Assembly: GCA_021796315.1 (NCBI GenBank)
Contig: JAJYOH010000086.1
Span: 1 to 14,669, forward strand
Reading direction: 5' to 3'
DNA length: 14,669 nt
Source: Chloroflexota bacterium
GTDB lineage: Bacteria > Chloroflexota > Anaerolineae > Anaerolineales > Villigracilaceae
In this document: positions 1 to 6,632 of the stretch, one piece after another
How positions within the stretch are numbered: position 1 is the first letter of the stretch
Layout of the letters: each line of letters begins with the position of its first letter
Position numbers and translations under genes: made by a program
Notes under the pieces: model-generated
The model's database searches: none
Seen by the model: only the letters and a program-made list of their open reading frames with translations
What the model was told of the DNA's origin: nothing

Positions 1-716
1 AATGGCGGGAAATACGCGAACAAGATCCCTATCGCTGCGCCCAACCCAATCAAGCGGCTGACAATTTGCCACCAATCTTCGCGGGACAAACCTGCCACCG
101 AGGCCGCGAACGCGCTGCCGAACCAAAGAATGATACACCACGAGACGAGCAAAATACGATAACGCTGTGTCGCCTCGCGCATGCGGAAAAAAAGAGTGAA
201 ATACGTCAGCGCAGCCAAAATCTGCGGGAACACGAGCAGGACGAGCGCCAAAGAAAAAAACGGACCCGTGAGTGGATGAGCGTAAACAAGTTGAACGTTC
301 CAGCGCGTCATTTCCACGCGGGCCGGATCGCTGGCGGTGATGAGGTAAACCAGCAGGAAGTAATAGAAGATGTAAAAAACCGTGAGCGGGACCAGGAAGC
401 GCCGGCTGCCCGTGAAGAGGTAGACGAGATAGTAGAGCAGCCCCCACAGGGCGATGCAGATGAGCAGGATGTTGATGTACGTTAGCGCAACAAAGGGCGG
501 AAGTGAGACGATGTTGAACGCGCCGAGCAAATGCAGGATACCGCTTACCAGCGTCGCCGCGGCGAGACAGTACCACCAAATGCCGAACAGTTGCCAGGCC
601 AGGCGCGCATCCGGATCGGACACTGTCCGCTGGCGCAGGCGCGCGGCCACGTAACCGTAAATTGCCGCCGACAAGATGGAAAAGAGTGTACTGATCAAGT
701 GAGCGATATGAAACAT
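1..716 (-). CDS. Seven-TM integral membrane protein of unknown function (3' end off the left edge)
   Basis: The open frame runs from an ATG at 716 on the minus strand to the left edge with no stop, giving 238 visible residues. AGGAG lies 7 bases upstream of the ATG, which supports this start. The protein begins MFHIAHLISTLFSIL and shows about seven hydrophobic segments, near residues 5-25, 43-65, 78-103, 110-128, 150-175, 186-206 and 215-236, joined by short polar loops. The first cytoplasmic-looking loop is Arg-rich (RLRQR). No catalytic motif is visible in the part present. The missing C-terminus could carry a signalling domain, since 7-TM modules commonly serve as sensor input regions, or the protein may be membrane-only. 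It lies downstream of a histidine kinase on the same strand, separated by about 140 bases that contain a palindromic repeat. I do not recognise the family. The ORF on the opposite strand (66-485) is its shadow. Confidence 0.75.
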   Translation of the reverse strand, partial: MFHIAHLISTLFSILSAAIYGYVAARLRQRTVSDPDARLAWQLFGIWWYCLAAATLVSGILHLLGAFNIVSLPPFVALTYINILLICIALWGLLYYLVYLFTGSRRFLVPLTVFYIFYYFLLVYLITASDPARVEMTRWNVQLVYAHPLTGPFFSLALVLLVFPQILAALTYFTLFFRMREATQRYRILLVSWCIILWFGSAFAASVAGLSREDWWQIVSRLIGLGAAIGILFAYFPP

Positions 717-737
717 CGTCGTCTCCTGTACTCAGCC

Positions 738-842
738 TGTCATTGCGAGGAGCGTAGTTTGCGACGAAGCAATCTCCGATTTGGCGTTGGGGATTGCTTC
801 GCGGAGTTTACACTGAGCAAAGCGAATGTGCTCGCAATGACA
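738..842. repeat. Palindromic dispersed repeat (REP/MITE-like)
   Basis: The outer arms TGTCATTGCGAG (738-749) and CTCGCAATGACA (831-842) are exact reverse complements. An inner pair, CGAAGCAATC (765-774) against GATTGCTTCG (792-801), nests inside them, so the element can fold into a long cruciform or hairpin. From memory, this GTCATTGCGAG...GAAGCAATC pattern is a widespread short repeat in many bacterial genomes; that recollection is not verified here. It sits just downstream of the histidine kinase stop and upstream of the 7-TM gene, where its RNA hairpin could reduce read-through. Confidence 0.8.
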
Positions 843-855
843 CCTGAATGCTTAC

Positions 856-2271
856 TCAGACCAATTCCCGGGCGCGTTCCGCTATTTCATCCACTTTCTC
901 GATGAGCGGCGCAGGCGCTTCGGGTTCAACAAAGGGCAGCGAGAAATAAAACGTGGCGCCGTCGTCCACCTGACCCTCTGCCCACACGCGTCCGCCGTGC
1001 CGATGAACAATTCGCTGAACAATCGCCAGCCCCACCCCGGTGCCTTCGTAATCTTCGGCGCGGTGCAATCGTTGAAAGATACCAAAAAGTTTGTGCGCAT
1101 ACTTCACATCGAAACCGACGCCGTTGTCCTTGACGAAAAATACCTGTTCGTCGTTTTCCTTTTTCCAACCGATTTCAATACGCGCTGCCTCACGTTTGCT
1201 CGTGTACTTGATCGCGTTGGACAGCAGGTTAATCCACACCTGTTTCAGCAAGTTCGGATCGGCCTGACATTCGGGCAAAGCCTGCCCTGATGGTTCGACA
1301 AGCTCACCACGACGGCTTGTCGAAGGAGCCTGCCCTGATGGTTCGACAAGCTCACCACGACGGCCTGTCGAAGGAGCCTGCCCTGAGCCTGTCGAAGGGT
1401 CGCCGATCACGAACTCCACCTGCCGTCCATTTGTCTCTGTGCGCAGTTCTTCAAGCGCCCAGCGAACCAGTTCGGTCGTTTTCACAGATTGTTTCCTGGG
1501 TTCCTGCCGGCTCAGGCGCGAAAAGGCCAGCAGGTCATCCACCAGGTTTCCCATTTGCCGGGTGTTGTCGCGCACCAATTGCAAATAGCGCAGAGCTTCA
1601 GGAGCGAGCTGCGGCGCGTACTCTTCCATGAGGATGCGCGAAAAGCCGTCTATCGCGCGCAGCGGTGCGCGCAGGTCGTGCGAGACTGAGTATGAGAATG
1701 CCTCCAGTTCTTTGTTGGCGGCTCCAAGTTCTTTATTGGTAGTTTCCAGTTCTTTGTTTGCAGATTCCAGTTCTTTGTTGGCGGCTTCAAACTGCTCCTT
1801 CACCCGCGCCGCCCGTGTACGGGCGCGATGCATCGTCTCTGCGACGCCTGAGATCATTGTGCAAGTTATGAAGAAGAAAGTCATGCCCAACCAATCAACA
1901 GAATCTCGGATGAAAGGTTGGGTAACGAACATTGGCCACAAATATAGCATCGTGAGACAACTGAGGATTGTCCCCAGCAAGCCAGCAGAAAAACCCCCAT
2001 AAAGTGCAGCGACTATTACGGCCGGATAGAACGTCAGCCAGGTCAGACGCGATCCAAGCACCTGCAATGGCCATAACCGCAGGGCGGCAGCGCCTGCGAT
2101 CAGGGCTATGGCAACAACGTATGGCTGCCACACAAAGCGAAATGCATTCTTTAGATCCATACTTACTCCCATTTGATCAACAGCGAACACTTCTTGTTCT
2201 GCAATTTTGTTTTGGAGAGCTCGGTTGACAGCTTCGATTTGTGCTATATGTTCGATCACCCGCTGTTCCAA
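856..2271 (-). CDS. Membrane-bound sensor histidine kinase (DUF4118-type TM region, HisKA, HATPase_c)
   Basis: This 471-residue protein autophosphorylates on His and presumably signals to a response regulator outside the window. Residues 1-30 form a coiled-coil-like segment. Four TM helices of the KdpD/DUF4118 type span about 48-145, including TFYPAVIVAALYGG. A signalling helix built of heptads (ANKELE) covers 161-191. The H-box SVSHDLRAPLRA has the phospho-acceptor H198. The N-box is WINLLSNAIKY (347-357), the G1 box DNGVGFD (382-388) and the G2 box GTGVGLA (410-416). About 40 residues made of 16-residue repeats (about 292-331) interrupt the ATPase domain just before its first helix. The start used is TTG (2271). 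An alternative ATG at 2160, MDLKNAF, has a better ribosome site (GGGAG, 5-base spacing) and would give 434 residues without the first coiled coil. The coiled-coil resemblance to other kinases favours the longer form, but the start is uncertain. Confidence 0.92.
   Translation of the reverse strand: MEQRVIEHIAQIEAVNRALQNKIAEQEVFAVDQMGVSMDLKNAFRFVWQPYVVAIALIAGAAALRLWPLQVLGSRLTWLTFYPAVIVAALYGGFSAGLLGTILSCLTMLYLWPMFVTQPFIRDSVDWLGMTFFFITCTMISGVAETMHRARTRAARVKEQFEAANKELESANKELETTNKELGAANKELEAFSYSVSHDLRAPLRAIDGFSRILMEEYAPQLAPEALRYLQLVRDNTRQMGNLVDDLLAFSRLSRQEPRKQSVKTTELVRWALEELRTETNGRQVEFVIGDPSTGSGQAPSTGRRGELVEPSGQAPSTSRRGELVEPSGQALPECQADPNLLKQVWINLLSNAIKYTSKREAARIEIGWKKENDEQVFFVKDNGVGFDVKYAHKLFGIFQRLHRAEDYEGTGVGLAIVQRIVHRHGGRVWAEGQVDDGATFYFSLPFVEPEAPAPLIEKVDEIAERARELV
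1279..1399. repeat. Tandem 48-bp palindromic repeats inserted in frame in the kinase gene
   Basis: CCTGCCCTGA recurs at 1281, 1329 and 1377, a period of 48 bases (16 codons), giving two full units and a shortened third. The first unit contains the inverted arms TTCGACAAGC (1294-1303) and GCTTGTCGAA (1315-1324). The second has the same arms with one mismatch (1342-1351 and 1363-1372). The encoded peptide repeat on the minus strand is APSTGRRGELVEPSGQ. Removing the block would join VEFVIGD directly to LPECQADPNLLKQV, the spacing expected in a normal HATPase domain. The motif resembles a dispersed repeat family I associate with other genomes of this type (unverified). Confidence 0.85.
1700..1783. 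repeat. Four 21-bp tandem repeats encoding kinase signalling-helix heptads
   Basis: Four consecutive 21-base units (starting at 1700, 1721, 1742 and 1763) share a TTCCAGTTCTTTGTTGGC-like core and encode seven-residue repeats of the form (A/T)NKELE(S/T/A). They lie between the last TM helix and the H-box of the histidine kinase. Whole-heptad steps keep the coiled-coil register, so copy number could vary without breaking the signalling helix. Confidence 0.8.
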
Positions 2272-2756
2272 TTTTTCACCGAGTTTCTTGGCCTCTTTTT
2301 ACGCTTGCTTATGTACTGTGTTGCCATGCGTAAATCCAATTAGGATCATGCAATGATCATGTGTACAAAAAATCGGGGAGGCGGAAATTTCACCCTGAAT
2401 GGACTGGCAGGATATGCAGTATCAATTTCTGTGGATAGGAATAAGTTAGTCTGTTTAGCTTAATATAATACAGTAATTGAACTGTATGTCAATGGGAATT
2501 ATGTGTCTCCAGGTCTTCCAAACACCGTCTTTGTTAGGAATCGCTGTCAAGAGAAAAGAAATATTATCCGACGCAATCGCGTGACACATAATCTGGGTGA
2601 ACTGTTCGTCTTATTTTTTCTTCTAAAATCTGGTAAGTAGCCAAGACAAGAGCTGATTCCTGACTGATGCAGTGCCGTTTTTGCATTTGCAAGAAGTTAA
2701 TTCATATCCGTTCTGAAATTAGAATTGATAAATAACTCAAGTTGCTACCTTGAAAA
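2272..2756. other. AT-rich intergenic region, no intact gene seen
   Basis: No convincing coding frame is present on either strand. A small perfect inverted repeat, GATCAT-GCA-ATGATC, lies at 2344-2358 and could be an operator or only chance. TATAAT at 2464-2469 and ACAGT/ACTGT arms at about 2469-2484 lack a clear -35 partner. A short frame from an ATG at 2327 (minus strand), MATQYISKRKK, would join the histidine kinase frame if the A5 run at 2296-2300 had one more base. This may mark an eroded or miscalled kinase N-terminus. Confidence 0.5.
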
Positions 2757-2981
2757 TTAGTGGCTAAGGACTTGCGGTTTTTCAGCATGGTGGCAACCTG
2801 GGTTAAATATATTCACTACCTGTGGATCGAAGTGTTTTTCAGCCTGTTCCCTGACGTAATCCAGAGTCTTCTCTCTGGTCCATGTTTTGCGATAGGGACG
2901 ATCGCTGGTCAAAGCATCATACACATCTACCACGGCAAAGATGCGCGCCGAAGTGATACCAGAGCCATTGATAGGCATCAA
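2757..2981 (-). pseudogene. HD-GYP domain phosphodiesterase, C-terminal remnant
   Basis: The stretch encodes ARIFAVVDVYDALTSDRPYR followed by KTWTREKTLDYVREQAEKHFDPQVV. This is the C-terminal part of HD-GYP (c-di-GMP phosphodiesterase) or related HD response-regulator proteins, where D-x-Y/W-D-A-L-T-S-D-R-P-Y-R is highly conserved. The HD metal-binding half and the GYP motif that should precede it are absent. Upstream the same frame meets a TAG and then transposon-like sequence. Recognisable homology covers roughly 2805-2950. With no catalytic half it cannot be a working enzyme. It is a decayed fragment left after rearrangement beside the transposase remnant. Confidence 0.72.
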
Positions 2982-3056
2982 GTCTTCCTAGGTACGGGAC
3001 CAAACGACAGCCCGGCCCAAAATGTAACGCGTCTTACGATCTGCAACTGTGAGAAT

Positions 3057-3268
3057 AGACCTCCTGCAAAAGTCAGTTAAGTTGAGTTCGAGGTTGTAAA
3101 TTGCGCCGATCAAATTGAAACGTAAGGTAAATCTCTTTCTACGATTGCGATACCTCTCACTCAGGATACGAAAGACTTTCAACTTGCGAAAAATACGCTC
3201 AATCACACACTGGTGTTCATGGACGAGTAATGAGGCGGGGCAATTCTTTCCAATTTCACAGGCTGTAA
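3057..3268 (-). pseudogene. IS5-family-type transposase, C-terminal remnant
   Basis: The minus strand encodes VIERIFRKLKVFRILSERYR followed by NRRKRFTLRFNLIGAIYNLEL. This is the conserved C-terminal end of DDE transposases of the IS5 group, where the catalytic Glu lies in the (I/V)E(H/R) block (here the E of CVIER) and the Y-(2)-R-(3)-R/K signature follows. Only this end survives. The frame stays open upstream to about 3323 but loses resemblance beyond about 3268, and no DD half is present. Just after the domain, GACTTTTGCAGGAGGTCT (minus strand, about 3057-3075) resembles a terminal inverted repeat of such elements, with low confidence. A further piece, TVADRKTRYILGRAVVWSRT (2991-3053), may derive from a second transposase. 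Confidence 0.72.
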
Positions 3269-3313
3269 TATATGAGATTCGGTTGTTGGCTGGGGTTTGC
3301 AGGGTGAAAGGTA

Positions 3314-4207
3314 TTACTTGAAAAATACAAAGATGGAAATTATCACAAGTTGCGCCAGTGGGTAATAACTGGCGCTATCGAACAACCTGCCAGCCAGTCG
3401 TCCTTCCTGATGTTGGTACAGTTGAAAACCCGGCTTTAGGAGCAGAAAGTATCCGATGACGGCGCTTGCAAGCAGGTAGGGTAGGCCTAGATTCACGGGA
3501 GAAATCAATGGCAGGAACATGCTGATCAGTACAGTAAGTCCCAGCAAAGTGATGACGATCAGCCCCGCTTTTTTTGTGCCGAATTGAATGGGAATGGTTT
3601 TTGCATTAACACGCTTGTCTTCGACGGTGTCATTCCAGTCTGCAGGCACGTTTTGCCCTCCAGCTTCCCAAAAGAACACCCACGCAAATATCAGTAAAAG
3701 GAGGTACGGCGAAGGATTAGGGTCTACAACAAAAACGGCAGCAAGAGGTCCGCTTGACTTGACAAGCCCGCTTACGAAAGTTCGCCAGTAGGTGACCTTG
3801 AGCATGAGACAATAAACAACCTCCAAAATAGCGGCGGCGATCAGGATGATTATGATAATCGGGTTGAGCAGGTAGGAACCGATGAGCGCCAATATGAACC
3901 AGACAACGAACCAAAACAAACCGCTTTGGTACTTGAGCACGTTCTGGGCCAATGGATAACGCAAATCAGATGCTTCGACTGAATAACCAACGTTGATGCC
4001 GCCAGCAAATTTTTCCCTGTCCACTTTGATGCCAACCAGGTCATTGAGGGCGTATATTGCTGTATAAGCGGCGAAGGCTGTAAATACCGATAGGAGAATG
4101 GTTTGCCAATGGGGGAAATTGCCCAACCATAACAAGGCGCAAAATGCAGGAGTGGCTATATCCAAAATGCCGTGTGTTGTTCTTGAGAGCGCAAAGAATC
4201 GTTTCAT
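3314..4207 (-). CDS. UbiA-family prenyltransferase
   Basis: This is a 297-residue polytopic membrane protein with about eight or nine hydrophobic helices. UbiA enzymes transfer a polyprenyl chain from its diphosphate to an acceptor ring, using two Asp-rich Mg-binding motifs. The first is visible as NDLVGIKVD (55-63), with Gly at the position of the usual central Asp. The second is DWNDTVEDK (190-198), supplying a DxxxD pair, followed by the typical T-I-P-I-Q-F-G. The start ATG at 4207 has a very strong GGAGGAGG site. It is the last gene of the five-gene operon, 21 bases after the methyltransferase. Next to a sugar phosphate cyclase it plays the positional part of EboC in Ebo clusters. The acceptor is unknown. 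A menaquinone-type or heme/chlorophyll role is possible but is not suggested by the neighbours. Confidence 0.9.
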   Translation of the reverse strand: MKRFFALSRTTHGILDIATPAFCALLWLGNFPHWQTILLSVFTAFAAYTAIYALNDLVGIKVDREKFAGGINVGYSVEASDLRYPLAQNVLKYQSGLFWFVVWFILALIGSYLLNPIIIIILIAAAILEVVYCLMLKVTYWRTFVSGLVKSSGPLAAVFVVDPNPSPYLLLLIFAWVFFWEAGGQNVPADWNDTVEDKRVNAKTIPIQFGTKKAGLIVITLLGLTVLISMFLPLISPVNLGLPYLLASAVIGYFLLLKPGFQLYQHQEGRLAGRLFDSASYYPLAQLVIISIFVFFK

Positions 4208-4228
4208 GTGTCCTCCTCCATACAGGAA

Positions 4229-4936
4229 TTATTTCTTGATGAAATGTGCCATATAGTTGACATCTTCCTTGCCTGCAGCGACTTTAAAATTTCCGGTGAA
4301 AGGGTTGTACATTAGGCTGGAGAGTCTTACGAATTCCAACCCGTTTTCCTTCGCCCAACTTTTCAACTCCTGAGGGCGAATTAATTTTTTATACCTGTGA
4401 GTTCCCCTAGGCAGGAGGCGCAATATATATTCACCGCCAATGATGGCAAACAAAAAAGCCTTCGGCGTGCGATTGATGGATGAAAAAAAAGCCTGCCCAC
4501 CCGGCTTCAGAGCCTGCGCGCAAGCCGTCACAATTTTATCCGGCTCCGGCACATGTTCCAACATTTCCATACATGTCACCACATCGAAAGCGCCTGCGTT
4601 CGTTTTGGCAATCTCTTCGACGGCTTCGTACCGATATTCTATGTTCAAGCTCTGTTTTTGGGCGTGCTGCCTGGCGACCTTGAGGGATTCCTGGGATAGA
4701 TCAATGCCCATCACCTGTGCGCCGGTCTTTGCAAGCGCCTCCGCTAGAATTCCACCTCCACAGCCTACATCCAGTATTTTGGGAGTGGATGTTGTGAGTC
4801 TTTCCATGATGAAATTTGTACGCAGAGGATTGATGGTGTGCAGGGTTCCCATTTCCCCTTTAGGATCCCACCAGATTTGAGATACTCCGTCGAACTTGTT
4901 TATTTCTTTATCGTCAACGTTATAAAGGGTTTCCAT
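4229..4936 (-). CDS. ubiG: UbiG-like class I SAM-dependent O-methyltransferase
   Basis: At 235 residues it is close to the usual length of UbiG, which O-methylates catechol intermediates of ubiquinone synthesis. Visible signatures are WWDPKGEMGTLHTINPLR (22-39), SAM motif I LDVGCGGGILA (55-65), the ribose-binding GIDLS (77-81), EMLEHVPEP (124-132) and SINRTPKA (153-160) followed by the GGEYILRLLPRGTH block (167-180), all characteristic of UbiG. The ATG at 4936 lies inside the end of the upstream cyclase gene (17-nt overlap), pointing to coupled translation. A ubiquinone role is unlikely by context if the host is a Chloroflexota member. Here it more probably methylates a ring hydroxyl made by the neighbouring cyclase and prenyltransferase. 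The name reflects family membership, not proven function. Confidence 0.9.
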   Translation of the reverse strand: METLYNVDDKEINKFDGVSQIWWDPKGEMGTLHTINPLRTNFIMERLTTSTPKILDVGCGGGILAEALAKTGAQVMGIDLSQESLKVARQHAQKQSLNIEYRYEAVEEIAKTNAGAFDVVTCMEMLEHVPEPDKIVTACAQALKPGGQAFFSSINRTPKAFLFAIIGGEYILRLLPRGTHRYKKLIRPQELKSWAKENGLEFVRLSSLMYNPFTGNFKVAAGKEDVNYMAHFIKK

Positions 4937-6062
4937 TTTTTACAATACTCCATTCTTCCAATTGCATAACCGCGGACTTGATTTCATCCGCATGAATGTC
5001 ATTCACGAAAACGCATTCCCCAATGCCATGTGGCATGGGTACTCTTTGTAGTCCGTTGCGGTGATATGTGCGCTCTTCCAGTGATTGCCAAAGCAGGCAC
5101 GGGTCAAGAATGGCCGTGTTCAATACTATTCCAAAATCGGCAACCAGGCGGAATATCCGATCGACATCGTCATCGGCTAGTAGGTTCCGTGCTTTGGCAA
5201 TCAATATCGAGACGATAATGTCCAGCAGGACTGCCTCACCATGGAATAAGTCTGCTTCATGACGAGTCTCCAGCCCATAACTGAACGTATGCCCGAAGTC
5301 CACTTTGCGGGCCAAGTCTTCTTCAAATAGATCGGGCTCTAGCTCTTCCAACATCCCGCTGATTGCGCGGTCAAGGATCATGCCGCCTTCCTCATCCTGA
5401 AATTGAGCGTTCACACTTTGTGTCCCATGCAATTCCAATAGCTGAAACAATTCAGCGTCTTTGATAATGGCTAACTTGATGATTTCACAAACACCGTTCA
5501 GAATATGCCGTTTGGGCAGGGTCTTCAGGAGGGATTTATCCAACAAAACTTTTTGAGGGGGGGCGAAAGCTCCGAGCCGATTCTTATTGTCATCGAAGTT
5601 GATGCCGCTCTTGATCCCGATCGAAGCGTCCACATATCCCATCAATGTAGTTGGAACCTTGATGTGCGGCACGCCGCGGCGATAACTGCTGGCAACAAAG
5701 CCCACTACATCCGTTAAAACGCCTCCGCCGATGGCGATGATCGGTTCGTCCCTGCGATGGATGGGGAATGAGTTCAACTCCCGCATGATGGAAAGATAAT
5801 ATTCCATCGTTTTATTTTCCTCGCCGCCCGGGAACTTAATAATTTTTGCATCAATTTGGTGTTGCGAGAAATAGTTTCTGATCGCGGCGGAGTGATGTAT
5901 TTCAACATTGCCATCCACCACAATGAACCTGCGGGCATTTTCAACCTTTCCTACAGAAAGCAGGGCCAGATTCTGCGGGTGAAAAAGGTTGGGGGCGTTT
6001 ACCACCTCATATTCAATTGTGTGTTGATAGGTGACACACCGCCTGTATGCCTTGTCTGTCAT
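4920..6062 (-). CDS. Sugar phosphate cyclase, EEVS-like (3-dehydroquinate synthase superfamily)
   Basis: This is a 380-residue NAD- and metal-dependent cyclase. The nucleotide-binding GGGVLTDVVGF (112-122) is followed by YRRGVPHIKVPTTLMGYVDA (127-146) and KNRLGAF (160-166). Expected metal ligands are E193 (in NGVCEIIKLAII), H258 (GHTF) and H274 (FHGEAV). Features favouring 2-epi-5-epi-valiolone synthase (C7-cyclitol, from sedoheptulose 7-phosphate) over true dehydroquinate synthase are KNRLG, RHILNG, HGEAVLLD with Asp281 where DHQS has Gly, and the tail HRNGLQRVPMPHGIGECVF. EEVS, EVS and desmethyl-4-deoxygadusol synthase cannot be separated by eye, and EboD belongs to the same superfamily. 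The ATG at 6062 overlaps the luxS stop by 4 nt (ATGA). No shikimate-pathway gene is adjacent, consistent with a secondary pathway. Confidence 0.9.
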   Translation of the reverse strand: MTDKAYRRCVTYQHTIEYEVVNAPNLFHPQNLALLSVGKVENARRFIVVDGNVEIHHSAAIRNYFSQHQIDAKIIKFPGGEENKTMEYYLSIMRELNSFPIHRRDEPIIAIGGGVLTDVVGFVASSYRRGVPHIKVPTTLMGYVDASIGIKSGINFDDNKNRLGAFAPPQKVLLDKSLLKTLPKRHILNGVCEIIKLAIIKDAELFQLLELHGTQSVNAQFQDEEGGMILDRAISGMLEELEPDLFEEDLARKVDFGHTFSYGLETRHEADLFHGEAVLLDIIVSILIAKARNLLADDDVDRIFRLVADFGIVLNTAILDPCLLWQSLEERTYHRNGLQRVPMPHGIGECVFVNDIHADEIKSAVMQLEEWSIVKNGNPL

Positions 6063-6538
6063 ATCACTTGCCGCCAGTTGGACTTCGCATCCAGCATTCT
6101 CCTGGCAAGCTTTCGGGCGAGCTCCGGACTGTGGTTCTTATAATTGCCGCACTGCCGAATGTTGGCATAAGGCACTTCATCGGCGTTTAGAATATCATTC
6201 AATATGCTTTCGTATACGCCGCAAATTTTCTCCGCATGGCCTTCATTATATAAAACAAGGTAAAAACCTGTCTGGCATCCCATTAACCCCACGGAGAGAA
6301 AATTTTCCGGCATATATTTTTGAAATCCCGCCAGCAAAAAATGTTCAAATGAATGCATTTCTGTTGAGGATAAAAAATCTACATTTGGCTGGTTGATACG
6401 CAAGTCAATGCAGTAGACCACATCGCCCTTCGGACCCTCTTTAAAAGAGCGCAGTTTCACGTGAGGCGCTTTCAGCAGCCTATGATCAAGTTCTCCAACT
6501 GTGCTGACTTCCCAGCCCAGTTGTTTTACATCTACCAT
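6059..6538 (-). CDS. luxS: LuxS, S-ribosylhomocysteine lyase
   Basis: At 159 residues this is the normal LuxS length. The enzyme cleaves S-ribosylhomocysteine to homocysteine and DPD, the precursor of autoinducer-2, in the cytoplasm. All key residues are present: zinc ligands H62 and H66 in HSFEH, C130 in QCGNYKNHS, general base E65, catalytic Cys C88 in GCQTGFYL, and the substrate-binding LDHRLLKAP and DLRINQPN segments. The ATG at 6538 has AGGAGAG upstream with 7-base spacing. Its stop overlaps the start of the cyclase gene (ATGA), so the two are translationally coupled. Placement in a biosynthetic operon with a SAM methyltransferase suggests recycling of the methylation by-product, or use of the DPD/ribosyl product in the pathway. 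No Pfs nucleosidase is visible here. Confidence 0.95.
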   Translation of the reverse strand: MVDVKQLGWEVSTVGELDHRLLKAPHVKLRSFKEGPKGDVVYCIDLRINQPNVDFLSSTEMHSFEHFLLAGFQKYMPENFLSVGLMGCQTGFYLVLYNEGHAEKICGVYESILNDILNADEVPYANIRQCGNYKNHSPELARKLARRMLDAKSNWRQVI

Positions 6539-6583
6539 AACTCTCTCCTGTATTCGAATGGATCACTGGCTCGATATGGATAA

Positions 6584-6596
6584 TCGGCCGGGCCGA
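6584..6596. promoter_or_regulatory. GC-rich palindrome upstream of luxS
   Basis: TCGGCC-G-GGCCGA is a perfect 6-bp inverted repeat around one base, within the 94-base gap between the TIM-barrel gene and luxS. It could be a protein-binding site or a weak hairpin that adjusts transcript levels between the first gene and the rest of the operon. No T-tract follows, so it is not a typical terminator. Confidence 0.3.
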
Positions 6597-6632
6597 GTCT
6601 ATCAAAACGACTTTAATATTTCATTAGTATTC

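Noticed and set aside
66..905. Plus-strand ORFs at the left edge
   Set aside because: Antisense to the 7-TM protein frame, rich in charged low-complexity residues typical of shadow frames.
1281..1399. Possible CRISPR array
   Set aside because: Units are contiguous with no unique spacers and lie in frame within a kinase gene.
1290..1631. Plus-strand ORF with repeated VRQAHHDGLSKEP
   Set aside because: Produced by the 48-bp repeats read in the wrong strand; the kinase frame explains the region.
4920..6062. Assigning the cyclase as housekeeping aroB
   Set aside because: Motifs (KNRLG, RHILNG, HGEAVLLD, HRNGLQRVPMP) fit EEVS-type cyclases better, and no shikimate genes are adjacent.
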